From positions 18,901,001 to 18,965,000 of the forward strand of contig JANCRA010000017.1 of the NCBI GenBank assembly GCA_024362935.1: 64,000 nt of DNA, read 5' to 3'. The position numbers and the translations under genes were made by a program. The notes under the pieces were generated by a model, which ran no database searches, was not told the origin of the DNA, and saw nothing but the letters and a program-made list of their open reading frames with translations. Below, piece by piece: positions 49,301 to 61,972 of the stretch. Source of the stretch: Setophaga petechia (Eukaryota > Chordata > Aves > Passeriformes > Parulidae). The stretch's first letter is position 1. Each line of letters opens with the position of its first letter.

Positions 49301-52300
49301 AGCACTGAAATTATCTTAATTCATTTTATCGTTCGTTTAGGAGCGAAATAACATAAACTACATTAAGATCATTTTAATTTTAAATAAGAATAGCTACACA
49401 AGGACTTAGGATAATGTAATTAATCCACTTCAAAGTTCATACATTTTAGTTAATTCCAATTAACCTTCTTGAGTATCATCATGTTGGTAAATTCCTGGGA
49501 GCAGCCTGTCTCTAATGCAGACATGCCGAGGACCAGAAGAGCTTCTGGCATCTCTCTCCAGAATTAGAGCAGGAACAACTTCCTGGAGGATGCTTCTTTC
49601 TTCTGGCATATGTTACTCTGCTTCTTCTGACCAGACACACTTTCTGAGGAGAGTTACAGGATTCTTTTTACTTTTCTCAGCAAGAAGAAAATGTCCCAAG
49701 CACTCCTATTCTCACTGTAAGCATTATCCCAAAGATCAACAATCTTACTTTCATCTAGACTTCCAAGCATTTGTATTCGTACAAATGAGTCCTTTAATGT
49801 ATGAATTCTTTAATGTGGCTTCTTTAGTGTATATGTTGTGCTGTCTGTGTCACAGCACCATCCCTGGAGTCACACTCCTCAGCACACTTTGAGATATATC
49901 CCATTGGGGGACTCTGGTTATGGCTGGGTTTATTTAAAAACACTGAGTGTTTATTTTAAAAGCAGTGAGGAGTGTTTTGTTTAAAAACAGTGTTTATAGA
50001 CAGTGTGTGTATTTTAGAAACAGTGAGGAAGAGCTGTCTCTTCCTTTTCTAGCTGCTTCTATCCTTTGGGTGAGGCTCCTGGAAGAATTTCAGCCCTCCT
50101 GGCTCCCCTAGTCCTCCTTGCAAGGGCAGTGGGCTGTGATGGAAATGAGAGCAGGGCTTGGGCTGTAAATTGTTTGGGATTTACATCCTCCAGGGAGGTT
50201 TGGGGATGGGTAACTGGTGAGGCCAATCCCAGGTCATTCCCCAGTACTGACATGATCTAAATGAGTGCCTGCTGAGCACAGCACAGGAGGAAACCCTTAC
50301 ACACTCCTGGCTTCATGCTCAGGGTTTGGATCAGACCTGTTTGGGTTTTTTTTGGAGAGCAATTTTGCTCTCTTCACACAGTTTCCCATCCCCAGAGTGG
50401 GATTGCACACAGCTTCTCTGCCCCTTCTCACTCCAGCTCCCTGACATTTGCTCCTCAGTCAGCTCTCCCCATTAGCAGCAGCAGATTTCCACGTGGTTCT
50501 TTGTTTTCCTCCTTGCAATGTCCTGCATTTATTCTGGATACTTCAGCTTACAGGCTAATGGCCAATTTCTTTTGAGCTGCTTATTTCCTTGTTCTCATTT
50601 TCATTTAATCTACAGCCCTACTACAAAACTTCTCTGCACCAAAATAGCTTTTCTTTCCTTTTTTATTGAGCACTCTTCTTCTTTTCAGGCATGCTGTTGT
50701 TTCTTCTTGTCTGCAGATCTCTTATTCAATGCTGCCATCATCTTTTTCCTGCATGTGGCACCCAACATTTTTTGGATTTGTTTTAAAATTCTCTCAAATC
50801 TGTGCTTCCTTCTTATTCTTCCCTTGCTTCCATTTATTTTTATATCATAAAATCTGCATAATATCTTGTCACTTTCTTCTGGGTAAAAAAACCTGACAAA
50901 ATGAGGTGTTTATCTGTGCCTTCCTGTTGGTTTGACATCCTTTCTCCATCACAAAGATCCTTCATTACAAAAGTTTCTCATCTACTTCCTCATCTACCTG
51001 TTCTGCCTGTCCCATCACATTTCCTTATATGTCTTGCCCTGTTTTTATCTTTCATTTCCCTTGACAATAAAAACATGATTAAGCCTTAAGCCTCTCAACC
51101 TTTAAAATCACCAAACTCCTGAAAAACTCAGCTTCTGTTCTTTGTTTTCTGTTGGTTTATGCAATATTCTAATTAAGGTTGTCTGGAGCTCTCTTCCTCT
51201 CAATCTCACCCTTCTGCAGCTCCTGAGCTCAGCTCAAACTCTTGTTACCAACTTTTCATCACACATTTTGAGTTTGAACCATTCTCATCTCACCTGAGCC
51301 ATCAGATGCTTTAAAAGTCAGCCATGCTTGGGGTTTTTTTTGAGATCTTGTCATTTCTTATGTTTTATTTCATCCTATTGTGGAATGAACCTGCATCTGT
51401 CTTCCATTTGCCTGTGTTTTATTCTTTATGAGCATTTTTATTTGGTAATTAGGGCTCCTATTTTTGTAAAAACACAACTAAGAAAATTTTATTGCTTCAT
51501 CCAAAGAAACCAGTAAAGTTGAGATGAGAAAGGAAATTTGAGAACATCAACCAAAATACTTTCTAGAGCTGAAGTGGTCAAAATTAAGCATGGTGTTAGC
51601 ATCAACAACTTCAGAACATTATCTTAAAGTGTAAAGTTAAATATCATTTCCAGGTAATAAGGAACCCACAAAGTATTGTAAATTAGGGATAGGTGTAGGG
51701 TAATAATCACACCTACCTGGAGGAACTCTGAGTGTTTTATCCAGTACTTACAGTGCTATGTTATCTCCTTATAAAATTAATGATTTTTCACCACATCAGC
51801 AAAAATAGGAGGGATCAGGTTCAGGGTGAGAGTTTGAAAGAGGCACTTCCTGAAAATCCAGCTGGAAATTTGACCTAGTCTTTAAAAGTTTTGGTTAAAA
51901 CTACCATTGTGAGTAGAAGAAGCTGTTGCATGGGAGTTTTGTAAGCAGAATGACCCAGAATAGAGAGCAAGAAAGAATGACTAACTTTGCACCAGATATT
52001 AGTGTGAAAATATTATTAAAATTAATGCTGTTTACAGGAAAAACAGATTCTGGATCGTTATGCCATTGCATATTCTGAATTCTCTGGGTTTTGTTTGGAC
52101 TTTTTCATGTGATTTGGCCTTTGAGCACAGTAAACTTTGTTCTTGAGAAAAAGTGTTCTGACGTTAGTCCGTAATAAATGAGAGTAAAACTCAGAAGTAA
52201 ATTCAGGGCTCATCAGAGATTCTCTGCAGTGGGAATTAGCATATGAGACTTTTTTATATAAAGTTAGAAAAAGAAAAACAGCTCTGCCATGCATATTCAT

Positions 52301-52859
52301 AAAGCTATACCCATAAAGCTCACTCCAAAGTGTAGGATTATTGCATTACAGTAGTCAACTTTTCAATGAAAATGCCCTTAAACATAAAATAATAATGTCT
52401 GCAATCTTCATTATTGTTGTTCATATATGATTCAATAATATTAACTCAGAGTCTAAGATTAAACTCATGAATCTCAAATCTCAATCTCAAATACTGTGTT
52501 TTCCATGTGGTCTTAGGTAGAAAATAGTAAATAATTTACTTTTTGTTTAGCTTTTAATAGAAACAAACCAATTACATTCTAATACTCAATTAGAAATGAA
52601 AGCAGAAAAGCCTAAAAATAAAAATACAAAATGCAGTGATCTAGAAGAATAACAAGAACAATGAAGAAAAAATGTTTTTTTACAAGTGCAATCACACTAA
52701 GCAGAGGTTTTTTTATATTTTGTTGCTTCAAAACTATTCTCTGAAGAAATGCTGAGTGGAGCTGATTTTGGGGCATAACAGAGAGCATGTCCAGGTGGCA
52801 AACAGATTTTTGTCTCATGGTGAAAAGGGTGTATTGAAATAATGATGTGCAGCCTTCAC
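46400..52859. other. Noncoding, presumed intron
   Basis: Long A+T-rich repeat-poor stretch. Around 49290-49460 the sequence has CpG-containing, non-repetitive texture (ATCGTTCGTTTAGGAGCG) that might mark a conserved element. No exon, RNA gene or transposon recognised. Confidence 0.45.
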
Positions 52860-53505
52860 AGAGAGCAGGGGGATGTGCAGGGTGGGGTGGGAGTTGCTGG
52901 GCAGGAATTCAGGGATCTTTGTGAAGTGTGGGAGCATAGGATGGTCAGGATGGACAGAGACAGAGATCTCTGGAGGCAGGGAGTGGAACTTGGGGTTTAT
53001 TGCAAAGGGCCAAGGGCAGGGCCCTGCTGGGAGCTGCCAGGCACAGCTCAGAGCAGCCCCAAAGAGGGAGGGAAAGAGAGAGAGGGCAAGAGAGTGGTAA
53101 AGAGGATGAGAGAGTAAAAGAGAGAGTAAGAGAGCGAGGTTCCCGTTCCAATACCATCAATCATCTTCTGTGCTGAATATTCTCATTCTCACTAACCAAT
53201 CTAGTACAAGATACAAATCCTACAGCATTTCCATACAGCCTATAAGAATCATTACATTATATTTTAAGCCCTAAAAACTCCTCTTTGGGCCCCTTCTGCT
53301 AAGCTGGCAGGGTCTGCTCTGACCCTTGGGCCTGTCTGCAAGCAGAGGGTGTTGTTCCATCAAAAGGGGATCACCTTCAGCAGCCACACCATTGTTTCCA
53401 GTTGTTCAGTAACTGAGGGATCTCAAAACTTGCTTTCATTTCAGTCTCACTTAGAGTTTCTATATTCTCAAACTCTTTTGCCAGGCAATCCCATTTATAA
53501 GGCTT
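52860..53505 (-). mobile_element. Probable LTR of another avian endogenous retrovirus type
   Basis: Read on the minus strand, a TATA-like CTTATAAATGG (near 53495) is followed about 490 bp later by a poly(A) signal, GCAATAAACCCC (TTTATT on the + strand near 53000). That is the promoter-to-poly(A) spacing of an LTR. The block is purine-rich at 53055-53140 (AGAGAG runs) and differs in composition from its surroundings. It resembles reverse-oriented passerine LTR sequence as I remember it. Ends and target duplications were not resolved. No internal viral genes are visible. Confidence 0.4.
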
Positions 53506-56500
53506 TCCTGTTCCATCTTCCCCAGCAGTAAAGCACATTTCTGAAGTGCCTTTTGCTCTGTGGCTCCTCCTGTGCCTGTGGAGCTTTGGGTCAGTGAGCC
53601 CAGGCCTGGCCCCAGTGATTCCAGACCCGGGACCATCCTGGGGTCACACAAACTGAGCTTCCAGAGCTTTCCAGAAAACCCCAGCAGCGCTGGCTCCTGT
53701 GCTGCTGTAAATTCCTGTGTCAGGATGTGCTGCCTGGATTTTTGCAGATTTACACACAGCCAGAAGGTTTGTGCTGCAGCAGCAGCTCAGGCTTTATTTT
53801 ATGCTGCTACTTGGGAGGATATGTAAATTTTGGAGGCACCAGGTTTTTTTCTTCTTGCCTCCAGACGTGCTATTTCAATTTAGATATTGTCAGTTTGTCT
53901 AAGCAAGTTTGGATTAGGTCAATACTTCATGCTATTCCTGAAGCATCCTAGTTTTCCTTGGAGTCTTTTCATTGAATAAATTGCTCTTTAAGTCAATACT
54001 GAGCAAATCACTGTGTTCAGAGGCACTATTGCAGACAATGTGTCAAACAAGTGTCTCTTTAATTTGAAACTTTTTATGGGCAACAATCAGCCAAAAATAA
54101 AAGCGCTGGGAAAATGTGACCAAAAGAAATTTGTTCTTGAGCTTCTGTGAATATGCAAAAACCTGCTGTGCTTTGGCATATACTCCAGATTCAATTCCTA
54201 CCTACCAAAAAACCCTACACAACTTAAAGTGGCAATTTTGGAGTGTTTAACAATTGTCACAGAGAAAGAGAAAATGTTAAGTTAAAAAGAAAAAAAGAGA
54301 GTTTAGCTTTTTCCTTTTTAAATTTTTTTTTGGGCTACAATTCTGTGTTATCAAACAATTTATTTTTATTCTGATATGTTTGCCCTATTATTCTGATAAT
54401 GGTCTGAGGAAATTACTCTATCAAGTCCTGTATTAAAAAAAATTATTATAAGATGGAAAATAGTTTCATATCTATTTTGTGAGTCCATGTGGTAGTGCTG
54501 TTCCTCATTAACTCTGCCTGAAACTCTGGTTGCTATAAAACTTTCTTACAGGATTGTAGCTCTGGCAGATTTGTGACTCTTGTAGCTCAAATCCAGCATG
54601 GAAGGCAATTGCTGGAAGCTTCTCCTAAAAGTGTTCTTCAGGTCTGGTGTGATATTGTGAGAAAGGCTGTGCTGGTAATAGGAGAAATCTGGACAAGAGC
54701 ATGTTCTGTTCTGAATCCTGACAGGGAAGGTCTGTGAGTCCTGCCATTGCCAGGAAACAGTTTTGATGTTTTTCATTCAGACAAATTCTTGATTTTTGAA
54801 TCAAATTTCAATTCGTTCAGTGTGATTCTATTTACCATAAGGCAAACAATTCAGTGTGGAGCTGAGTCAGACAGATACAGCTGTTGTAAGCTGAGGCAGG
54901 AAATGGAGCTAAAGGATCCCACAGCTGGAGGAACAGAGGCAGGAGTAACCCCAGCCAAGGGATTAAGAGAGAGCAGCTCTTGGAAGAGCCTCCAAACCCC
55001 AGAGCCATGTTGTGACAGGAGTAAGCTGAGATTTCAAACAAAGCTCTGTGTTAGTCTCAGGGTGTGATGAGCCAGGGGTGATTCAGAGCTCAGCTGCTTT
55101 TCCCGTGCAGCGTCAAGGCCAGGGAAGGTGCAGGATGCTGCTGGTGCTGAGGGAGGCTGGCAGGTCAGCAGGGCTCAGCTCTGCCACTGGAAATGGGGCT
55201 GGATGTGCCAGGGAAGGGCAGGGAGAGGCCTTGGCAGGGCTGCAGACACGTCAGGGCACTCTGAGAGCTGAGGAGCAGCTGCTCCAGCACTCTGTGCTTG
55301 TGCCGTCAGTGATGGTGTCACCCGTGCCACACTCTGGAACATCAAACACTTCTGTTACATAAAACACATTTCTGACTCAGTAACAGCCTTCCACTCAAGG
55401 CTGGGCAAGGATTCCTGCTCGTGTCAAACCTGGTCTGTGCTGACAGATGCCTTTGTAACACGGGTCTGGCAACCTGTAATAATCAGAATACACAGAAAAG
55501 TTATCCCTCATCTTGTGGGGTGCAGTGAAATCAGGGCACAAGGAAATGTGACAGGATTGTGAAGTTATGAGGTAAATAATTGTAAGCCGGTATTTTCCTC
55601 TGAGACTGAGGGGCCAAGGAGGGAGACTTTAAGGAAAGCTCAGCATTTATTAAATATTTCCTCATGTCTCAGTGGCTTGGGCAGAACTGGTTCCTTAAGC
55701 ATTTCATAAAAGCTGTCTCAAGGAAACTCATCTCTCAGGAGTTTCCTGACTTTGCCCAGCTAAACACTGAGCACTTTCCAAACTGCAGCAATTCTCTCAG
55801 ACTCTGTCACCAGGTGCTTTATCCACAGCCCCTTCAGGAGGGAGGGATTCCGTGAAGTGATCAAAGCATTCTGCCACTGCCTTTACTACCTAATGATTTT
55901 TGTTTCTATTTTTAACAAAGCCTTTGTACCTTCCTCCTAAAATAGCCACAGAACTCTTCATAAAAGCAGTATTAAATCTCAGTAACGGCATAAGTACTTT
56001 GCTGTCTCTGTATTCTGTGGCCTGTTATGCAAAAGAGGCTCAATAGTAAATCAAAATATTCCCTGTGGGGTGCACCACTCTTTCCTCCCTGGGGAGAAAG
56101 TTCAAATGCTGCACAGGTGAAGGAGCCTCATTAAAAGCATTTACCCCCTAATGCTCTGCCAGGTAAAACTGCCTAAGTGTCAAGGAGAAAGGACTTATTT
56201 AGACTGCAGACAAAAAAGGACTGCCAGAATTATATTCAGTGCAGGAAAAGAAACAAGAAACAAACAGTCAAAGAGGATGAAAAGTGCAGTTTATAGAAAA
56301 TGTGATGACAAGTTGTTTCCTTTCAGTCTTTTTTTTTTTTTTTTAATTCAAGGGTTCTGCATAATCTCTCATATGAGGTTCTTATGACTTAAAGTGGAGA
56401 AATAGGGAATGCAGCTCAAGAGCATAGAGGTGAATGATTCAAGAGCAAATTCTGGCTTTCAGCACTCCACAGAAGCTGCCAATAGTTTTGGCACATTAAG

Positions 56501-58590
56501 GACAAAAAAGTCTGGACCATGCAGTTAGGAAATAATGCAAGTAACAGTTTTCTTCTGTACTTCAGTAGGTAAAGCCAAGTTTCTACTGAAGATCATAAAA
56601 GTTTATGGTGGTGGGGGTGGTGTGGTTCTTCAGGTGAAGAAATGAACTCTTTGTCGTCCCCTCTTGCTGTTACTGCTGGTTTTAAACAGTTCTAGACTAC
56701 AATGTGTTCTGTGAGAAGTACATTATCTATTTCTGTATGAAACAGTTACACTTTGGTAATTCCACTTTTACAAAATGCAGTGAATAAAGTAATGGATGAG
56801 GGCAGTGTGGTGAGGAAACAGAAGGGGAGGATTTACAGCTTTGGGGGAGAAAAAGCCAATGAAAACCCAAACCAAACCTCTTCCAGGAAATAAATTTATT
56901 GACATTTTTGTGGGGAACATCCTAAAATCTGTTCAGAGTTAATTAATCAGTATTCTGATTTAGAAGTTGCTGCAAATTTTGCAGGCAGTGAGCAGTTGTT
57001 CTTGCAGTTTCTGTTGATGAATTTGAAGCACTACTAGAATAAAAGAGAGCTCTGGTTTTACTTCTTTTGTTCCTTTTTTCCAAAGAGAGAGAAAACAGGA
57101 ACTTAAGTGTGCAAGTGGAGTAAGAATAAGCACTTAAGATTCTAAGAAGGAACAATCTAAGGAAAAATATCTCTCTATTGTCATAGGTCTATTTAATACA
57201 ATTAAATTGTCTCATTCCTCCTATTCTAAAAACAATAGAAAAGAGTTAGAAAAACAATCTGGAAAGAAAGTTAAAGAGGGAATATCAGCTTTGAGCAAGA
57301 TGCCCTGCTAATATAATGTATGTGCATCCCAACAAACCAACATGCAGAGGAGGCAAGAATGTACGGGGATTGGTTTGTCCCAAATTTGTGTTTTGATAGG
57401 ATAAATACAGTGATAATGGGGATGGTCAGAGTGCTGGAGGTGTGAGAATCTGAGCCCCACCAGGGCATGGGAGCTCTCCCTGTCCCAGAGCTGGATGTGC
57501 TGCCTGGACCATTTCACACCCCAGGCTGTGCACAGGGAATGCTCCTTTGCACTTCTGTGGGTTCTTAGCACTCACTGGCAACCAGAGCATCTGCTAACCT
57601 GTGTGTAAAAAAGAAACCACCCGTGGATGCATTCCACAGGAGCTTTGGCAATCAGTGGGTAAAAATGAGCTCTTAATAGGTTATTTTATGGGGGGAAACT
57701 TGTGATATCACGACCTTGCTGCAGCGGGTACAGCGTTCATGCCTGGATGGAGTTTCTGACAAAATCAGCATGTAATCATGAGCATTTGATCAAAAGTTCA
57801 GGGGGAGAAGATGCAGTCACTCTGAGCTTGACAGGGTCACTTTGAGAATGCATTCAGCGTGCACTCTTGCATACCTGCTGGAGCAATGCAGTTCAATCAA
57901 AGGCATTTGGAAAAATGGCTCCATCACCAGATGCTTCATCTCTGGTAATATCTTCAGGTCCCATTTCCTTGCAAAGTTAACAAGGCATATTCTGAGGATA
58001 GATGCCTTTGGCTAGGGTACATCCAATATTGTATATGCAATTTTTCATGAATATGAATGAGTGATTTCCAAATTAACATGTAAGTATGCATTTCTTCACT
58101 GGTGAGGACCACTACTGCACACACTTCTGAATGCAGAATACACTGAAAAGCAATGGCTCTGAGGCTGAAATTAATAAAAATACTCCACGTATTTGGACTA
58201 TTTTGGTAACTTTTCACATTCTTCAGTTGATCAGATACTAATGAATGAGTGGATGACTAAAAGCTGAAATGAAATTAGGTTCTAATCCTGTCAAATTGCC
58301 AGTCTGCCTCCTCATGAACTGAGTGAGGAAAGCAGCAGGATCCTGCCAAAGGCATCCAGCCTGGGATCTGCTTGTTCTGGCACCCCCTGTGAGGCATTCA
58401 GCAATGAGCTGTAGCTAGTGCTTAGTATTTACTGCTGAAGGTGCCTCTGCTTCCAAAAATAAGTGAATTGATAATTATGTTCTTTTTTCCTGAAAATGCA
58501 CGCTCTTGTATGCATTGGTAGCTAAACTATATAATTGAGCCAGAAGTTACAGGTGCCTCAGGGTAGTCTCTTTCTTCCCCCACTTAATCC
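53506..58590. other. Noncoding, presumed intron
   Basis: Mixed composition, with G+C-richer patches at about 53540-53720 and 55050-55350. T run at 56329-56344. The segment 57695-57960 is repeat-free with several CpG, a GTGATATCAC palindrome (57702-57711) and TCAAAG-type motifs, so it could be regulatory. No gene supported. Confidence 0.45.
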
Positions 58591-58740
58591 ATGGTTACCA
58601 TGAAGAAATCCAAGATTAATAATGAAACCCCAGAGAAAATTATATCTGCTGCTGTTTATACTCTGTGTTCCTGTGGTCCCTGCTCAGGGCTTGAAGGAAT
58701 CACCAAGAATCCCCAGCCCAGCACCAGATTCCCAGGGTGA
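58591..58740 (+). other. Candidate small exon with strong splice-like ends, unproven
   Basis: CCCAGG followed by GTGAGT at about 58735 is a consensus-like donor. Upstream, a pyrimidine-rich run ending CTGCTCAG (about 58687) could be an acceptor, giving a 48-49-bp exon. Alternatively the stretch may be a first exon: a frame from ATG 58622 reads MKPQRKLYLLLFILCVPVVPA, which looks like a signal peptide, runs GLKESPRIPSPAPD to the donor, and has a TATA-like CTATATAATT near 58526. Joined in the phase of the 201-399 exon, the short exon would add about 18 residues and a stop overlapping the donor. I do not recognise any of these products. Confidence 0.2.
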
Positions 58741-59610
58741 GTCACATTTCCCACACTTTGTGCATGCAAAGCAGAGCTGGAGTTGGACACATCAGATTTA
58801 TTGTGTTTGCACAAGATGTTTGCATGTCACACACAGCCCAGCCTGAGCTGGGACAGCAGGCACCCAAACAGCTTTATGCCAAAACGTGATGACAGCCAGG
58901 GATTGGTATGCAGAAAATGCCTCAGAGCTCTGTCATGCTGACAGAGCTGCAGACCAATACATATTTTAAGAGCTTTTTCCTCTCAGAGACGGAGGAAACA
59001 ATGCTGGGAATTTCTCACTGAGCAAACGAGGAGGTTTGGGGTGAGCCAAGGAGAGGTGAGGTGTGGGCCCAAATTGTGGTTACAGCTGACAGAGGCTCCC
59101 TGGTGTGCCTATCACACTCTGTGCTCCTAACAGCCAAAGATATTGCAGACTTGGGGAATCTTATTTTTCATGCCTTGATTTGGCTAAATAACGACCCTCC
59201 AGACATTAATGTATGATTATTTAGTAATTTCAGTTCTGCTGCAATATAAATAAACCCTAAGGCTGGAGCCAGCCTTTGATTTTAGGATGTGCCAGTAAAG
59301 GCAAGTGGAATGGACTAATGGCTTCCTTGAACAACCCTCAGAATATGAAAACTCATCTACATATCTGTCATTGGATATGTGATAATAGCTACAAATCTAA
59401 CATTAAAATTTCATTTTCCCTCTTCTCCAAGATGACATGAATAAAAACCAGTCAGAGTTGTAGAAAATTCTTCTTATGATTTCATTTCTGCTCACAGGCT
59501 AAGCAGTGAGCACCACTTTCCATAGCTCCTCTCTCATATCAGGGTGTTAGAGTTTATGGCCAGCACGTTAAACTTCCCCCAAATTGGAGGAAATATTGCA
59601 AATAAAATAC
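58741..59610. other. Noncoding, presumed intron
   Basis: No recognisable repeat or exon. Confidence 0.5.
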
Positions 59611-59667
59611 TGGAACCACAGAAACACAGAGGTTGGAGAGAGCCTCTGAAGGTCACCCAGCCTGAAA
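59611..59667 (-). mobile_element. Short CR1 LINE scrap
   Basis: GGAACCACAGAAACACAGAG, GTTGGAGAGAGCCTCTGAAGG and TCACCCAGCCTGAAA resemble the reversed CR1 3' end (CACAGAATCACAGAATGG, GTTGGAAGAGACCTCTGAAGG, TCATCTAGTCCAA). It is very short and diverged. Confidence 0.5.
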
Positions 59668-61705
59668 ATTGAAATGCCACCGGAAAAGCAGCACAACACT
59701 CTTTGTAAGTAAATATTTTATTCTTGATCTTTATTTCTAGAGGAAAGCCAAGAGAAACCTTGTTCTTCTTCCCAGCAGAATGAGGAGAGCATTCAGTACT
59801 TTTGTGTGCCACTGACATCCCCACAAGCTGCCAAGGGCAGGGATGTGAAGGGCTTTGTGCAGAGCAGGGGATGTCCAGCACAATCCTGTTGGAGGCAATG
59901 TCTGCAGGTCACTGCTGCTCCTGGCTGCTCTCTTGGACCTGTAGGAAAGAGCCCCAGAAAGAATCTGGTTCTTAGATTGGAAATTGTGTTTTCCTGCAGA
60001 AGGGCTTTGAGAGTGGTGAAACTTTAATAAAATGTCATTCCCAGTAATATTTTTTTTTTTTTTTTTAATAAAAGAGTACTTGTGGTGAAGGCAGACCCAT
60101 CACAGGGGTGTCAGGGAATGCTGGAATTGTGTGCTTAAAGAAGCAGCAGAATAAACATGTTTGTATTTTTACTCCTTCCCTGTATGCGGTCAAAATAATT
60201 TAAAAATTGCTTTCATTTCTTCAGCAGAAATTGAATAAATATTTCATTCTAGTGATGCTCTCATGTTAATGATTTTGGCTGGTCACTTCTGAAGCAAAGA
60301 TAATTTTTAAGTTCCTCTATAGTGGACAGACACTGTGTTTTCTAATCTTATTACTGAGTTTAATTATTTTAGGTTAAAGGTCATAAAATGCCAAATTTAA
60401 AATAAATATAGTATATAATTGCTTTTAGAGTGGATTCTCCATAAGAATTGTACACTGCAGTTTCTACCCCCAGTCTTATTTACAAATTATTAATTCAATA
60501 GTAGCATTGCAGAATATACCATTCCCTGTGCTTGAACTTAATTAAGAATGCATCCCTGCTAATTGATTATGGTACTGCTTTCATAGGCCTTTTCCCCTAA
60601 TGGCTATCTCAGGAAATTTCCTGCTAATTAGGTAGAAAATTCATTTTCTGTCTTACATTGTCACTAAAAGTAAGAATAATCTGAACTTTGCCTTTGTACT
60701 ATGGGATCTGTAAGTGTTTTCTTAAAGTTTCAGGGAAATTGCATCTTCTTGTGTTTCCTACTCTTTTTCAAAATCTGGTCAGGCATATTTAATTTTGTTG
60801 GTTTTGGGGTTTTTTTTTCCAATAAATTAATGGAATTACCAATCTTTTTCACCAAGTGCATTTGGAAGGATGGTTTCCTGCTCTGTGGAATAAAAGTGCT
60901 GTGCTGGATCAAGGCATTTGATCTGCATTTGGTTCTCAGGTATCTCCAAGAAATCAAAACTGCACTGAGCATTGCAGTAATTTTCTCTCAGGTGTGAAAC
61001 AAAAAAGGAGCTGTGACAGCTCCACACAGAGGGGCAAATCACTGAGGCCCCAAAGGCTCAAATACTGGAACTTGGTGCAGATTAAAGAATTGTGGGAAAC
61101 AGAAAGTTCAAATCTGGCATATAAAGTGTGAATCAGCCACGAATTCTCAGCTGGAGTCAATAGGAGAGGCTCAGGTTAGGCAGAGCACAGGCCCTGGTGC
61201 TGCTGTGGGCACTCAATGACAGCTTCACCTTGTTCAGAATTGCAGATTTGGGCAGGGATCATGAGAGGTGTTACAGCAGCCCCTCCATCCTGTCAGCAGC
61301 TTGTGCATAATGCAATGAGGAGTGCAGGAGTAAACAATTGTTCAGGGGACAGGCACGGCCCCAGAACTGTTTATTTCTCATTATTTTGTGCTTGTGATTC
61401 TCCACTTCTGATGTAAGAGCTGATAAAAATGGGCTTGACCCCTGCACCCAGCACAACCTGGGATTGAGGTCCCCAAACTTGAATTTGATGGGAATTTTTC
61501 AAGATTTCACAGCTTCACATTCGAGACAAATGAGAAGTGACCTAAGAGCTGATAAACTCCATCAAACAAAGATAATTTGTGTGTGTGTGCATGCTGTGCC
61601 ACAGAACGTGTCTGGGAGAGCTGACTTTAGGCAGAATCACATTTCCCACATCAGCTCTGTGAGGAAGGGATCAGGGATCTCAGGTTACCAAAGCACCAGC
61701 AGGTG
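59668..61705. other. Noncoding, presumed intron
   Basis: A+T-rich with a T run at 60050-60067 followed by AATAAAA. No gene or other repeat recognised. Confidence 0.5.
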
Positions 61706-61900
61706 ATGGAATAATAATAGCAATAAAAATAATAATACAATAAAAATAAAATTAAAATGAAATAAATTATAAATAATAAATTAATAAAAATAATAAAATA
61801 AAAATAACAAAAATAATGAATAATAAAAATAATAATAAAGATAAAGAGAAATATAAAGATAAAAATATAAATATAAAGATAAATATAAAGATAAATATAA

Positions 61901-61966
<66 letters not shown>

Positions 61967-61972
61967 TATAAT
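61706..61972. repeat. A+T microsatellite ending in a perfect (AAT)n run
   Basis: Imperfect ATAAAA/AATAAT sequence passes through ATAAAGATAAAT 12-mers (about 61835-61900) into an uninterrupted AAT run of about 22 units (61900-61966). The minus-strand poly-isoleucine frame over it is an artefact. Confidence 0.95.
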
